Of a stretch of 64,000 nucleotides of DNA, positions 33,901-45,286 are shown piece after piece. The notes below the pieces were generated by a model. That model saw only the letters and a program-made list of their open reading frames with translations, made no database searches and was not told the origin of the DNA. Position numbers and translations under genes: made by a program. How positions within the stretch are numbered: the first letter of the stretch is position 1; each line of letters begins with the position of its first letter. The DNA comes from Papaver somniferum (taxonomy: Eukaryota; Streptophyta; Magnoliopsida; Ranunculales; Papaveraceae), in assembly GCF_003573695.1 (NCBI RefSeq), contig NC_039362.1:176275690-176339689 (forward strand). Direction: 5' to 3'.

Positions 33901-35609
33901 ACTCAAAGTTCTTCGAGTTTTGAAAGTACTATTTCTAGCAAGGCCTAGTATATGGCGGGAAGGAATAAACGAAAGCATCAATTGAGTAATGTGGAGGACA
34001 ATGGGAGATCTGAGGTAGAAAGGTACTTAGCTGAACCGATCTACACACCCACCAATGAAAATGCTACTTTTGATATATTACAATGGTGGAAGGTAAATGT
34101 TGCGAGATTTGACATTTTGCCACTTATGGCTAAAGATATATTTTCTATTCCCGTTTCTTCCGTTGCTTCAGAATCAGCATTTAGTACCGGAAAAAGAATT
34201 TTGGATCCTTTTCGAAGCTCCTTAAAGCCCAAGACATTTGAGGCCTTAATTTTGTTACAAAATTGGTTACGAACACCAATAGACATGGATTCATCTACCC
34301 TTGGAGTCGAGGAGGAGGAGATTGATATTGCTGAGTCTGGTATGTCTAAATTTTCCTTGGCTCTATTGTTTTTTATTTGATTAAGCCAATATAATTTGAT
34401 TCAACATTTATGGTACTTTAGCTCTGCGTAAATGATTAGCATACATGTTCAAAAAGTACCAAGAACATTGGAATATTAATTAGTGGACTTCTTTTGAATT
34501 TAATTAACCAAACATAATCATCTAAACATATGTGAATTAACATACCTGTTGCTGCCACCTCCAAGGATCAAATTCATAAGGGTTGTCATAATTCTCTTCA
34601 TCCATGTGAACTGAACTAAAAGAAGCTAACACACACCATCCCTTAGGTATCAATTAACCTGCAAATTATTAATTCATAAATTCTGATCAGTAGATAAATT
34701 AATAATTAAATTCCTTTGATCTGTAAATTATTTTTTACCTTTGATTTGAAGTTTTGAACATCCTTGAGAGCTTTTCTCCAGACCCCATTGATTATGTTTG
34801 TCATTCTCAGAGTTTCACTAATCACCTGTAATAATAATTTAGATCCAACATAAACTATAAACATCATTAACAGTTAACTACTTTAAAACCATATCTGTTT
34901 TCCAATTTAGAACTCACATTTTGAGTAAAATGGCAATGATATGTAATCAGTCCAAACATAATCTTCACCAAGATTATCCTTTTGCTTCTTTAACTCCATA
35001 TTTTCATCATTCGCTTGCAGAGCTATTTTACTTGTTTCAATAAATTCATCTACCCTTTCATTCATTCTAATTGTTCATTTCGCTTGGAAAGCTATTCGGT
35101 GACCTTGCTGCTTCTTCCATCGTCATAGATGATTGATTCCTATTGTCTTAGATAAGGTAATGACGCCAAGGGTCATTGTCAGTAGCTTGATTTTTTTGAG
35201 TTCATCTTTGTTACTGTAAGTCTGTAACTAATTTACATACTAGTCTTTAGTATAGTAGGAAATACTCAATAGTAATGCACTCTTTTATCTTTTGAGCTTT
35301 GAACAATTGAACTCTGTTCCTTTTTATTGTTAGCTTTATCACTTTGGATTTTGCAACTTTGCATCAACTTTCTTATGTAAACAGTAAACACTATTAAGTA
35401 AACACTTTCTAAATCTGTAATGTCATTTTATTTTATGGTGGGTAACCCACCACCCACTCGACCAAACCCGCCGTAATGTGGGTCGGGTGAAAACCGACCC
35501 ATTGTGATGTTGGGTCGGTTGCGGGTGATAACTTCTGTTACCCGCCATCAATGGGTTGGGTGGTGGGTGAGGCCAAACCCGACCCAAACCGACCCATGTG
35601 AAAGTCCTA
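30932..35609 (+). mobile_element. hAT transposon with decayed transposase
   Basis: A 4.68-kb element with the 8-bp duplication GGGTCGTG (30924-30931 and 35610-35617). The ends are imperfect inverted repeats (CAAGGCTGCACATACCCG on the left, TAGGACTTTCACATGGG on the minus strand at the right), followed by GACCCA-rich subterminal motifs (30950-31100 and 35440-35600). The transposase gene occupies 31969-34380. The sequence after it (34381-35430) is AT-rich 3' UTR or intron with no open frame. The element lies about 160 bp from the neighbouring hAT element, and the two have different ends and targets. Confidence 0.9.
31969..34380 (+). pseudogene. hAT transposase (BED finger, RNase-H fold, C-terminal dimerisation), broken
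   Basis: ATG 31969 follows a probable 3' splice site (TTTTGTGCAG|GTTACC). The first exon is acidic/proline-rich and ends in a BED finger (KVCDQYDIYENGERAKCKYC, partner HHLDKC after 32330). A local duplication of GTAAATATTG introduces a stop within the finger at about 32265. The catalytic core reads TTDTWTSSQNYNYMVVTAHF (first Asp), VTLDNASAN (second Asp) and HVRCAAHVLALVV. The DVRTRWNST block follows. A stop at 33356 and a frameshift near 33450 precede LGTVLQELEEW, and a TAG lies at 33946-33948. The dimerisation domain (SSVASESAFSTGKRILDPF, LLQNWLR) is in 33952-34380. It belongs to the plant RICESLEEPER/Ac-like group and is inactive. Confidence 0.9.
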
Positions 35610-35617
35610 GGGTCGTG

Positions 35618-36602
35618 CCAAACAAATCATTTTGTGTTATATTATAGATTATGAAAAATAGACACAAATTCCTTGTTTGTTTGCAAGGCCAACTTGGAAA
35701 AATCGTCAACTAGTTTTCACAAAAATCGATCCAAATTGGTAAAATCGACTTTCTGAATCACTATAAATCGTAAATGAAGAATCAGAAGTCGATCGACCAC
35801 ATAACTTATAGCGATTACTCGACACGTAATCAGTCTTGGATAGCGATTTTGCTACGCTGATATTTTTATTAATTATTAATCTTTTGACTTTTTATCATCA
35901 AAAGAACTTTTTTCTTACAAATCCCCAGTAGTTTTCATCTTGTAGGTGCATTGAAAGTCTTCTTCCAGACGTATAAATTTTTGATTTATGGAAGGCATTC
36001 ATATCCATGAAAAATTTACTCTTGGTTGTTTGATAGTTTGCATTACTCTTTTTATTTCCTAGTTACCTAGACCTAAGTTTTAAAATTGAATTACTTACAT
36101 TTGTTAAACATTTACCTATTGACTGAATTACTTAAATTTGTTAAATATTTACCTATTTTCAGTAAAAAAAATTTATCCGCAAGTCCAGGGGAATGGATTA
36201 GACACAGGTAAAAATCTTAAATCGGTGACTTATATGGATTGGACGTAGGACCAGATTTACATTGCCCACCCCAATTAGTATACACAAAACTGGTCAATTA
36301 ACTCAAAAACGACAATTTCTAGGTGAAAAAGACACGTAAAATTGGATATTGATTAAATGGACGAGAATGTAAAAATAGACAGGATGTAAATAGTTTCATC
36401 CTACCAATTTCCAAATACTTTTTCTTATTTTTAATTTACATCAGGATGCATGCAGTTTCATCCTCGCTCTTTTTTAAGTTTAAGACAGGATGAATCCAGT
36501 TTCATTCTTTCTATTTTTTGGTGTCCATTTCACCCAGACTAATTTTTACTCGTCCATTAAAACCATGTTTTAAAAATATTTGAACAAATGACGCATTTTC
36601 CG
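35618..36602. other. Intergenic DNA between the hAT element and SPH copy C
   Basis: AT-rich with no open frame. At 36376-36515 three spaced copies of an ~22-bp element AGGATG(A/C)A..CAGTTTCATCCT occur, each an imperfect palindrome. Nothing else recognised. Confidence 0.5.
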
Positions 36603-37113
36603 ATTAATACATACACGAAATTGGTACCTTAAGTACAATACTTGCTTAAGCTAATTAATCCTATATGCCTGCACTGCCTGCACCTCCTAAACTTCCTTTT
36701 TCCATATTGGACATGTGGATAACCACGAGGTGTTAAATACATTTTTCCGGTGAACATAGCCTTATCCAACGGGAAACATTGTCACTTTACATATTTCTAT
36801 TGCTAATCAATGATGTTACCTAATTTTTCTTGGTAAAATAATGGTGCAATTAAGTTTTAGATTTACCCTAAAACGTTCCTCCAATAATTTGTTAGCTGTA
36901 ATCGATCATTTTTTTCTTTTATTTTTTTGTTAGCCTTAAATTATAAAGATTCTTCAGTGATTATGCCATTAATTCCGATAAGCCATTATGTGTATAAATA
37001 GATAGTTAGATTGATAGGGCGTCATTAGACTCATTCAGATAATTCAAGTATGGGTACTTCAAACCATGTCAATGCCGTAACTATGTTGTTGTTGCTGTTG
37101 TTTCCATTACTAG
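36603..37113 (+). pseudogene. SPH pseudogene 3 with promoter, truncated by a Tat retrotransposon
   Basis: From TACACGAAATTGGTACC (36610) this matches the upstream DNA of pseudogenes 1 and 2, including the block before the TATA box (TATAAATA 36993-37000). The ATG at 37050 opens a signal peptide (MGTSNHVNAVTMLLLLLFPL) with no stop. After 21 codons, at 37113, the sequence switches to the LTR of the Tat element. The rest of the gene is not in the window, because the far end of that element is lost. It may have been intact before the insertion, which cannot be tested here. Confidence 0.85.
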
Positions 37114-38055
37114 TGTGTGCACATATTTCATCATCAAACACGTGTACATAGGAAGATACGTGGAGGGTATGCGAACAAGGTCCTCAAAGTATGATGACAC
37201 ACGCTCATAACCAAGAACCCCATCCCATCAATGTCGGATCTTTGCCCGAACAATCCAAGGATAGAAGTTAAAGGATGTACCGGTAACACGTTGTACTGCG
37301 GAACACCAAATAACTCCCAAAGAGTTACTTTATCTCATCCCCAAAAGAAGCCAAGATCAACGATGGAGAGAAGGCGTACTGACATGGACGCGACAGAGGC
37401 AGAAGACACTTGCCTGACACGAGCAGGCGCCTCAACTACCCGCATTAAACACTCTGAGCAGCATACGTGTCGATCAACCCGTGGAACGAACGAGGATGAC
37501 TCTGCGTGATGAAGTTACAAACGAAGACCCCTGCGTGATGGACACAAAACACAAGAAGATAAGGTTCCAACGACCCTCAGAAATGGGTCCCACACTCTAA
37601 CCCTATAAATACCCCCTCTCCACCAAGAGTGAGGGGAGGAGAAAAAATTCAGGAAAGAGAAGGAGAGAGAAACTACGAGTGTAAGTTAGCTCTCTAGAAT
37701 TCATATACCTATGTAAACCCCAAAGTCACTCGACTACCCTTGTAACCATTAAATACATAGTGAAACAACAACCCCGTGGATGTAGGCCTTAGTGCTGAAC
37801 CAAGTAAATCCCGATCTTATTTATGTTTCAGCACTTTATTTTCTGCTTAACGCTCCATGAGTTTTACTTTTATGCTTCGTTTTCTTTACCTTCCCCTGCG
37901 TAAACGCCGCTCGCGAGGTTCTCAAAGGAGGCTATGATAAACCCGATGGTTTTGAGCCGAGGAATCAATACCATCGTAATATCATCGCGAGACTTACCTA
38001 GGGTGTGAACATTGATTGTGAATATTTAGACCCCTTCGTGATTTATGTGTTCACA
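37114..38055 (+). mobile_element. 5' LTR of Tat-lineage element 1
   Basis: Begins TGTGTGCACATATTTC directly inside SPH pseudogene 3 and ends GTGTTCACA (TG..CA), giving 942 bp. A TATA box TATAAATA at 37604-37611 precedes the likely transcription start, and AATAAA-like sequences are absent nearby. GC content is higher than in the flanks. The matching 3' LTR is not in the window: beyond the antisense ORF the element is cut off at about 54092. Confidence 0.85.
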
Positions 38056-38058
38056 ATT

Positions 38059-38077
38059 TGGCGCTAGAAACAGGGAC
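38059..38077 (+). other. Primer-binding site of Tat element 1
   Basis: TTGGCGCTAGAAACAGGGA follows the LTR end by three bases, in the position and with the TGGCGC start usual for gypsy primer-binding sites. The primer tRNA was not identified. Confidence 0.7.
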
Positions 38078-38666
38078 TTCGTCCCGGTAAAAGATTTATC
38101 TTGTCCTGTGATTTCATCTTAAACTGCCATATGATTGCTCTGCTTTATTATCTCTGACAGTATAGATCATTTGTTAACTTTATTATATTCAAAAACGCAC
38201 ATATTATCTTCGATAGCCTTGGCAATACTTTCATTTATGGATTATAAAGTGTATTGTTTTGATCCATGGATTTACGTTTTTCTTTAGATCTCGTTCAAAC
38301 CTGTCTCTCAGGTGAGTTTTCGTAGATCTTTTTAAAGGATCTACTTGCATTTTTTGATCCTGCGTCTTTTTAAAGGATCTACTTGCATTTTTTAAAAGAA
38401 TCTCTCAGGGGTTCTCACGTTCCCGCGCACTTTCAATGAACCCTCTCTTTTAATAAAACTTTAACCCGTGTATTGTAACTCATATGTTTTAATCTGATGA
38501 ACATCCCTGAGAGTTCTCTATGGCCCTCGGATAGTTATTCCATGTCTTGGAAGAAGATATTTCGCCAACTAACCCGATTCGCACGGATATTCCCGTTATT
38601 TGAAATTCCCTTGTACAGAAAGAAAACGGATTGTGAGTAAAGAAGACGAGCTTCCGCGAGATTTCA
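38078..38666. other. Untranslated leader of Tat element 1
   Basis: Non-coding between the primer-binding site and the first gag-region frame. It contains a short direct repeat of GGATCTACTTGCATTTTTTG (near 38337 and 38376). Confidence 0.6.
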
Positions 38667-39580
38667 TTGTCGACAAAAGGACCCGTGATGGAAAAGACGC
38701 AGGAAGCAGGAAAAGCCAAAGCTTCGTCAAAGGAAGCACCCAGGACAACCCCGGTCGTCACCCGAAGCAAGCAGAAAGGAGACAAAGCCAAAATGACCAG
38801 TCAAAGGCAAGATACTGCGGAGATCACTTCACCTATGAACGCTAATTCAGTTGCAGCCGTGGCTCTCAGAGCAGCGGCGACAAAGTACGGTGCGGCTGCG
38901 ATAGTCCCGAAGGCTGCAGAGGCTAGCAAAACTTGTGCTATGAATCAATTTCATCAACCAAAAGAAAGGGTGGATGAATCAAGAATATACCAACCCGTGC
39001 ACCTTCCAACTTTGGGAATGCCATCAACAAATGATCAAAATCAAACCATGCCGGCGGTCTAGCACCGCAGAAGAGCACTCACCCCGATTTGGAAATGCCA
39101 GCAACCGAAGCTGAACCCCTGCCACCTTTAGTGCAGACCGTAGAGGAAGGCGGCACCATGGACGTAGTGGCACGAGCTGGGACTCCCAATCAGGCGTCAA
39201 ACCAATCACATCGACTGATGGATGAGCTTGAAGAATTGAAGAAGAGCCAGCAGATTTACGCAGATGCTGTAGCTCTGCTGGCCAGAGAAAATCAAGATTT
39301 AAAGGATCGGATTTCCCTAAGCACGAAGACCAGCCAACAACTTGATGAAGCAAATTCAAAGGCACCAGAGCAAAACCGAGACCGAAGATTCGTCGTAATG
39401 GCTAATGGAGACGCGACTAGGGGAAGTAGCGCATCCGACCCGGATTATGACGACGGAGAATCAGACTACAACGAGCAGAAGAACATAGGGCACCACCGTG
39501 CGATGGAAGAGCTACGAGATGAAATGATGGCCGAGATCAGCCAATTAAAAAGTAGACAAGGCGGGGGAAGGTTAGAATAG
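38667..39580 (+). pseudogene. Tat element 1, N-terminal gag-region extension
   Basis: Two frames (38667-39062 and 39089-39580) separated by a stop and a shift. The first is basic/alanine-rich. The second has a coiled-coil-like segment (LMDELEELKKSQQIYADAV, then LLARENQDLKDRI) and an acidic stretch (SDPDYDDGESDYNEQ). Tat-lineage gag polyproteins often start with such a low-complexity region. It is followed after one stop (39578-39580) by the gag core. Confidence 0.65.
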
Positions 39581-39583
39581 GTC

Positions 39584-40855
39584 ATGAGAGAAGCTAACTC
39601 TACGCCCTTGACTCATCGCCTGGCCAACACCCCTATTCCGCTGAAATGCCCTGTCCCATCGTTCGAATGCTATGACGGATCCAGCGATCCTGCTGCACAT
39701 ATTCGGTATTATAACCATGTCTTAGATAGATGGGGTCAGAACGACGCCGTACTCTGTAGATACTTCCCTTCAAGCCTGAAGGGATCGGCATTGTCATGGT
39801 TTGATAATCTGTCACCAGACTCCATCCACTCATACGAACAACTCGCAGAAAAATTCTTAAGAACATACATGTACAACAAGACTGTAAACACCGGAATGGA
39901 TAAGCTCTTTTCACTAGCAATTGGCTACAAGGAAACCACGAGGGAATACACTAACAGATGGCACAAGATCTTCCAAGCCATAGGAAGTCTGGACCCAGTG
40001 GTAAGTATCAATTGTTAGAAATGGGGATTAGACCGAATGAGTCCACTATTTGTTGAGATTCACGGAAGCGTGCCTAAGACAGAGGGAGATCTTCGAATAA
40101 TTATTGAAAAGCACGCTCGACTTGAAGAAATCCAACGGGAAAACATGAGGGCATATCCGCAGAGATCTCACCGCACCAATTCAGCAGAACAAACCAATGG
40201 GGCCAAAAGGAGTTGCTCAGTGGAGAGACCTCACGAAGATAGGAAAGAACGAAGAGATGAACGAAGAACAGGTGACCGAAAATTCGAAGATCAAGTTTAC
40301 ACGAAACTCAACGCTAGCTATGCTCGTATCCTACGAGAGATCAAAGGAAGGGAAAACTTGGAGTGGCCATGGTCTAAGGTAAAGCAGTCCCCAAGATCCG
40401 AGAAGTCTAAAGATTACTGTGAATATCATTGTTTCAACGGACACCAGACCGAAAAATGTAAAAACCTCAAAATAATGATCCAAAAATTAATTGATGCGGG
40501 AGAGCTCAAACACTACGTACGAAAGGATGTTGCCGAGGATAGATCCAAACGAACCAAACCAGTCCAACTTCCGGAAGGGAACCGCACAATCAACACCATC
40601 TCATGTTCTGAAGCCGCAGGGCCCTCACTTACAGCACAGATAGGAAAGAGGTTACGGAAGCAATTCGAAGACCGCTGCGAATTGTATAAGGTCGATGGGA
40701 TAGAGGTGGACGAGCACGAAGAGTGGATGGACTCTCCTATTATCTTCGATGTGGAAGATATCGAAGAAGATATGGAAGACCATAACGATCCCTTGGTCCT
40801 AACACTGCCAGTAGCTGGATGTAACCTCAAAAAGATCCTCATAGACGGGGGAAGC
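39584..40855 (+). pseudogene. Tat element 1 gag core and nucleocapsid, broken
   Basis: 39584-40018 holds the Retrotrans_gag domain (PSFECYDGSSDPAAHIRYYN…LSWFDNLSPDSIHSYEQL), which forms the particle. A TAG at 40016-40018 breaks the frame, and the rest runs 40037-40855. It includes a basic linker and a zinc-knuckle-like stretch CEYHCFNGHQTEKC (about 40418-40460). This is Cys/His-poor compared with a classical CCHC but typical of Tat elements. The same frame continues into the protease. Confidence 0.85.
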
Positions 40856-41381
40856 TCAGTAAATGTCCTACGATGCATTCAAACGGATGAAACTTCATGA
40901 TGAACAGTTAATGACCTCCTATTACACCATCTACGGATTTAATGGAGCACCCACGAAGCCCTTGGGAGACATCGTGTTGCAGGTTAATGCAGGACCCATG
41001 AAATTAGAAACCCGATTCAGTGTGGTGGACACCCCATGCCCCTACAACGCCATTATTGGACGAAAATGGTTACATAAACTCAAAGGAGTTGCGGCAACGT
41101 ACTACCAATATCTCAGATTCCCAACACTTGAGGGAGTAATGGAAATCAAGGGAGATCGGGTCACTACAAGAGAGTGCCAGGCCACTCAGGATCGTATCAA
41201 CAACGAGCAAGAAGAGCAGCGAAAAATTCTAAGAATTAAAAATAAAGAAACCGCGAAAGATAAGGCCATAGACCTGTTTCTCAAGGAAACTACAAGGAAG
41301 GGATTGACGAAAGATGATAATGTCCTAAGCACAGAGACAAGTACTTCAACAACCAGCGAAGGACAGAAACAGGCCAAGTAG
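40790..41381 (+). pseudogene. Tat element 1 aspartic protease
   Basis: The catalytic loop KKILIDGGSSVNVL (usual form VLIDGGSSADIL) is read in the gag frame to about 40860. The remainder (YGFNGAPTKPLGDIVLQV…PYNAIIGRKWLHKLKGVAATYYQYLRFPT) is in a second frame beginning about 40863, so a one-base shift splits the protease. The C-terminal linker is lysine/glutamate-rich and ends in a stop at 41379-41381. Confidence 0.85.
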
Positions 41382-41420
41382 CAATTAAAGCACGTCCCAG
41401 TCCTCGGAAACCCGAAGCCT

Positions 41421-42930
41421 GTGTTCACACCAGTGGATCCCGTAAAAGAAATCAACATAGGAACGGAAGAAAACCCGAGGATGGTCAAAATAGGGACCAT
41501 AATGGACGAAGAAAGGGAAGATTATTTAACCAAATTACTTAAGGAATACGCGGATGTGTTCGCCTGGAAGCTAGGAGACATGCCGGGGATTGACCCAAAA
41601 GTAATCAAACACGAGCTACGCATCAAACCGGGCACGCCCCCGTTCAGGCAGAAAATAAGAAAAGTAACTCCAGAGTATCACGAGGCAGTGGAAACAGAAC
41701 TTCGGAAACTACTAGACGCAGGATTCATCAAGGAAGTCAAGTACCCTACCTGGATATCCAACATGGTCATTGTTCCTAAGAAAAATGGAGGGGGTTAGAA
41801 TATGCATCGATTTTACTAATCTCAACAAGGCATGTCCGAAGGACAGATATCCCCTGCCAAGCATAGATCAGCTGGTAGAAGCAGTAGAAGGATATGAAGA
41901 ACTGTCATTCATGGATGGACATTCTGGCTACAACCAAGTAGCCCTGACAGAAGAAGATCAGCCACACACAACGTTCTACACCCCACTTGGCCTTTATTGC
42001 TACACTAGAATGCCCTTCGGACTTCGAAACGCAGGGGCAACATACCAAAGAATGGTCGATGCTATCTTCAGGCCATGGATTGGAAGTACCTTAGAAGTCT
42101 ACGTTGACGACATGCTCGTCAAAAGTAAGATGCGCAAAGATCACCACCAAGATCTGAGAAATATCTTCGAAGCAATGAGAAAACATCACATGAAAGTGAA
42201 TCCGGAGAAATGTACTTTCGGTGTCACCTCGGGGAAATTCCTCGGGTATCTGGTAACAAAAAGGGGCATTGAGGTAGACCCAGCAAAGATTCAGGCCATA
42301 GTAGAAATGCCATCCCCGAAGAATTTAAAAGAAGTACAGAAACTCAATGGATCCATAGCAGCTTTGGGCAGATTTATTGCCCGATCCTCGGACAAATGCA
42401 AACATTTCTTCAATATTCTCAAAAAAGGGAGCAAGTTCGAATGGACCGTTGAATGCGAAGAAGCATTCCAAAAAATCAAAGAACACTTAGCTTCAATTCC
42501 GATCCTGCAGAAGCCGGATCCTGATGAGGTTTTGGCATTGTACATAGCAGCAACAGAAGACGCAGTCAGCGCAGTGTTGGTCAAAACCAATACGAAGATA
42601 GAACAGCCTATCTACTACGTCAGCAAGATCCTCAATTCTGCGGAAAGGAACTATACAAAGATCGAACAGCTTATCCTCGCATTGGTATGGGATACTCAAA
42701 ATCTGAGAACCTACTTCCTAACTCACTTCGTCAGGGTCCCATGCAAAGCACCATTGGAAGCAGTCCTCAAAAGCACGGGAAAAGTGGGAAGAATAGCCAA
42801 GTGCAACACCCATCTGGACCAATTCAACATCATTCATGAAATTCAACATTCTTGGAAGTCCCAAGTTCTGGAGGATTTCTTAGCAGACCTCCCCCTGGAC
42901 AACGACGAAGAGATTAAGGGAATACCAGAA
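41421..42930 (+). pseudogene. Tat element 1 reverse transcriptase and RNase H
   Basis: The RT fingers (KEYADVFAWKLGDMPGIDP…VKYPTWISNMVIVPKKNGG) are in frame 41421-41798. A frameshift in the G-run near 41790 moves the rest to another frame (from 41798). Palm motifs are RICIDFTNLNKACPKDRYPLP, SGYNQVAL and MPFGLRNAGATYQRM, and the catalytic box is YVDDMLVKS. RNase H follows (EAFQKIKEHL, ALYIAATEDAVSAVLV, ERNYTKIEQLILALVWDTQNLRTYF). The motif set places it among the Tat/Athila branch of gypsy elements. Confidence 0.92.
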
Positions 42931-42963
42931 GCCTTGGAAGAAAACAAGGATCCAATGGATATC

Positions 42964-43355
42964 CTCGAACCCTCGAGTCAAAGACAATGGGAACTCTTCG
43001 TCGACGGATCCAAAAATAAGGAAGGAGCAGGAATAGGCATTGTCATCACCACCCCAACCGGAGAAAGGATTATACAGGCACTCAGGTTAGAATTCAAAGA
43101 GCATACCAACAACATCGTCGAATACGAGGCTGTCGTACATGCCCTCCGTATAATAATAGAGATGGGGGTAACCGATGTAAGACTGACAAGTGATTCACAT
43201 CTTGTCATACGGAAAATAGGGCTCGAGTATAATGTATACGATGACACCCTCTCAGCTTACATGGCCTTGGTCCAAACATTGGCATCGCAAATCCCGAACA
43301 TCAAGTTCCGGAACTTATGCAGAAGGGACCTCAGGCACGCGGATGCCCTAGCATA
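42964..43355 (+). pseudogene. Tat element 1 second, archaeal-type RNase H (interrupted)
   Basis: After a linker, WELFVDGSKNKEGAGIGIVI (Asp), EYEAVVHALRIIIEM (Glu), VRLTSDSHLVIRK (Asp) and NLCRRDLRHADALAY mark the additional archaeal-type RNase H that defines the Tat lineage. The domain is cut at codon GCA (43351) by the gag-only LTR element. The frame resumes exactly at 51113 after the 5-bp target duplication, so it was open when the insertion happened. Confidence 0.92.
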
Positions 43356-45269
43356 TGGTGTGCTTGGGAACGACACACAAAAGACTTGCAAGTATACAAG
43401 GCCAAGTTTTAGTATAGAGAGTAAGCAAGGGATCAGTCCATAGGGAGTGGGAGCATACAAGAAATTTTCCTAAGCTAGCAATGGAGACAAGGCACTATGG
43501 AAGTGAGCAAGGCAAAGTAATATGGCAATTGCAAAGAACCAAAACAGTTAACAAAGCAAAGATGACAAAACAGCATGGAACCAAGGCTGTGAGCCAAGGG
43601 CAGGGGTGAGTTTGTGCACTGATTTCAATGCACAACAGGCTTCAAAATACAAGAAATAAACAGCAAGATAGCTAAGAAATTTAGTTGAGAAGGGAGCAAA
43701 ATAAGACTGAAATTGTAAGTGACTGAAATAAGGTATTGTGGTCTAAGATAAGGCTTAGAGTCCACCTTTGTGTCCTAGCCAAACAATGTTATCCTAGGTT
43801 GAGTTGAATATCCTATGCATACATCTAGAATGGGAGGAAAACTAATTTGCTCACTAGTTTGCCCCTAGCATTGACTGTCTTTTGACAGAACAATCAATCA
43901 CAGGCACTATGAGCATTAGTCTCTTCCCATTGCTCAATCAAAACAATGCACTAAGGCTCTAACCTAGCATTCCACTATCAGACAGTGCACTGAGGTTTCA
44001 TCTAAACCTCAGCTGCAACAATTTAGCTCATGCTCAACATATAAACAACATTAACATTCATCACATATGATAATAAGAGCAAATTCAAACAAAACATGAC
44101 TGAAAATTTACAAAACAAATGAACCAACAGTTGAGGAACTGGCTAGTCCAGTCCTCTTGGGTGAAGCTCTGGCTAATCCAGCATGGTTACAACACACTAC
44201 ATCGTTTCCCTTTTATAGCTTACAACAAAATACCCAAATTTTCTACAAACCCTAATTTGAAAATCCCCAAATCAGCAGGATTAGGGTTTCGATAAATAAA
44301 ATTAACTCTCCCTCTGATGCAAATAGACTCGACCCATGCTTGTTGATGTCCTTTTGATGCTCTTCCTGCTCCAATTGATGTACTGCAACCCTAGCTCGAG
44401 TTGTTTCATCAACTCCACACCTAGGGTTCAGAGAGATGTGGGTTTTAAGAAGCAACTAGGCTAGAGAGTTGGGGAAAGTGATGGTGATTGAGGTGGTGTC
44501 GGGGTATGGAGATGGTAGTGAGGCAGAGGGTGGCAGTGGACATGGAAGAGAGGCAGGAGCAGAGCTCGACTGCAACTGTCGGGGGAAGAAGAAGGTTTTT
44601 GGGGAAGATAAGATCGATGGGAAGAAGGGAAGGGAGTGTTTGGGTGAAGGGTATAGGTTCCGATGCTAGGGTGTGAGGCGGGTGTATCAAAGGTTGATGC
44701 TTAGCGAAGCGAAAGCGTAGGATGAAAAGGTGATGGAATGATCCAACGACGCGATAGAAGCGACCGTTGGATGATGAGATACAACAAAACTGACGGCTTC
44801 AGATGGAGTTAGGTACTATAGTGTTTGACAGGAGCTTCGGATTTTGATGCACAATGATGAGGCGACCGTTGGATGATGAGATGGATCCAATCTGACAGCT
44901 CTCATGGAAATGGGTATGGATAATGGAAATGGATTTGGGTAAGGGTTTTGGGTCTTGGGTATGCCAAGACCATATCTTCTTTAAGAACAATTCTTCCTCT
45001 TCAATCCCACTTCTCGTTGATCCGGCTCTTGCAAACATCATTCTTCGCTTCCTCCTATCGAGAGTCTTTGCCGTTCCTTTGCTCTTTTCGCTCCGTGAGT
45101 TAACCAGGATTTATTTAGTACCTAAAAATGCAAAATTAATTAAGAAAAGTATTTATTATTGAAAACAACGAAAACACAGAATATGGGATAAAATGTAGAA
45201 TTAATGCACAAAAGATGAGTTAAATGCCAAGAAAAATATATAGAAATATGAACTTTTTAGCACTCATCA
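43356..45269 (-). repeat. 3' LTR of the gag-only element
   Basis: 1914 bp, the downstream LTR for the minus-strand element. It has a TATA box on the minus strand (CTATAAAAGG, complement of 44209-44218). Several short frames inside (for example 44252-44690) recur identically in the other LTR at +5838 and have no known domain. Confidence 0.93.
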
Positions 45270-45286
45270 AATACCCCCAAACCTGA
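45270..45286 (-). other. Polypurine tract of the gag-only element
   Basis: On the minus strand AGGTTTGGGGGTATT directly precedes the LTR start TGATGAGTGC, as expected for plus-strand DNA priming. Confidence 0.8.

Noticed and set aside
37231..37509. A 92-residue ORF next to SPH pseudogene 3
   Set aside because: Lies fully within the Tat LTR upstream of its TATA box; no domain.
44252..45162. Small ORFs conserved at 50090-51000, suggestive of real genes
   Set aside because: The conservation is because they lie in the two LTRs of one element; no domain and overlapping frames on both strands.
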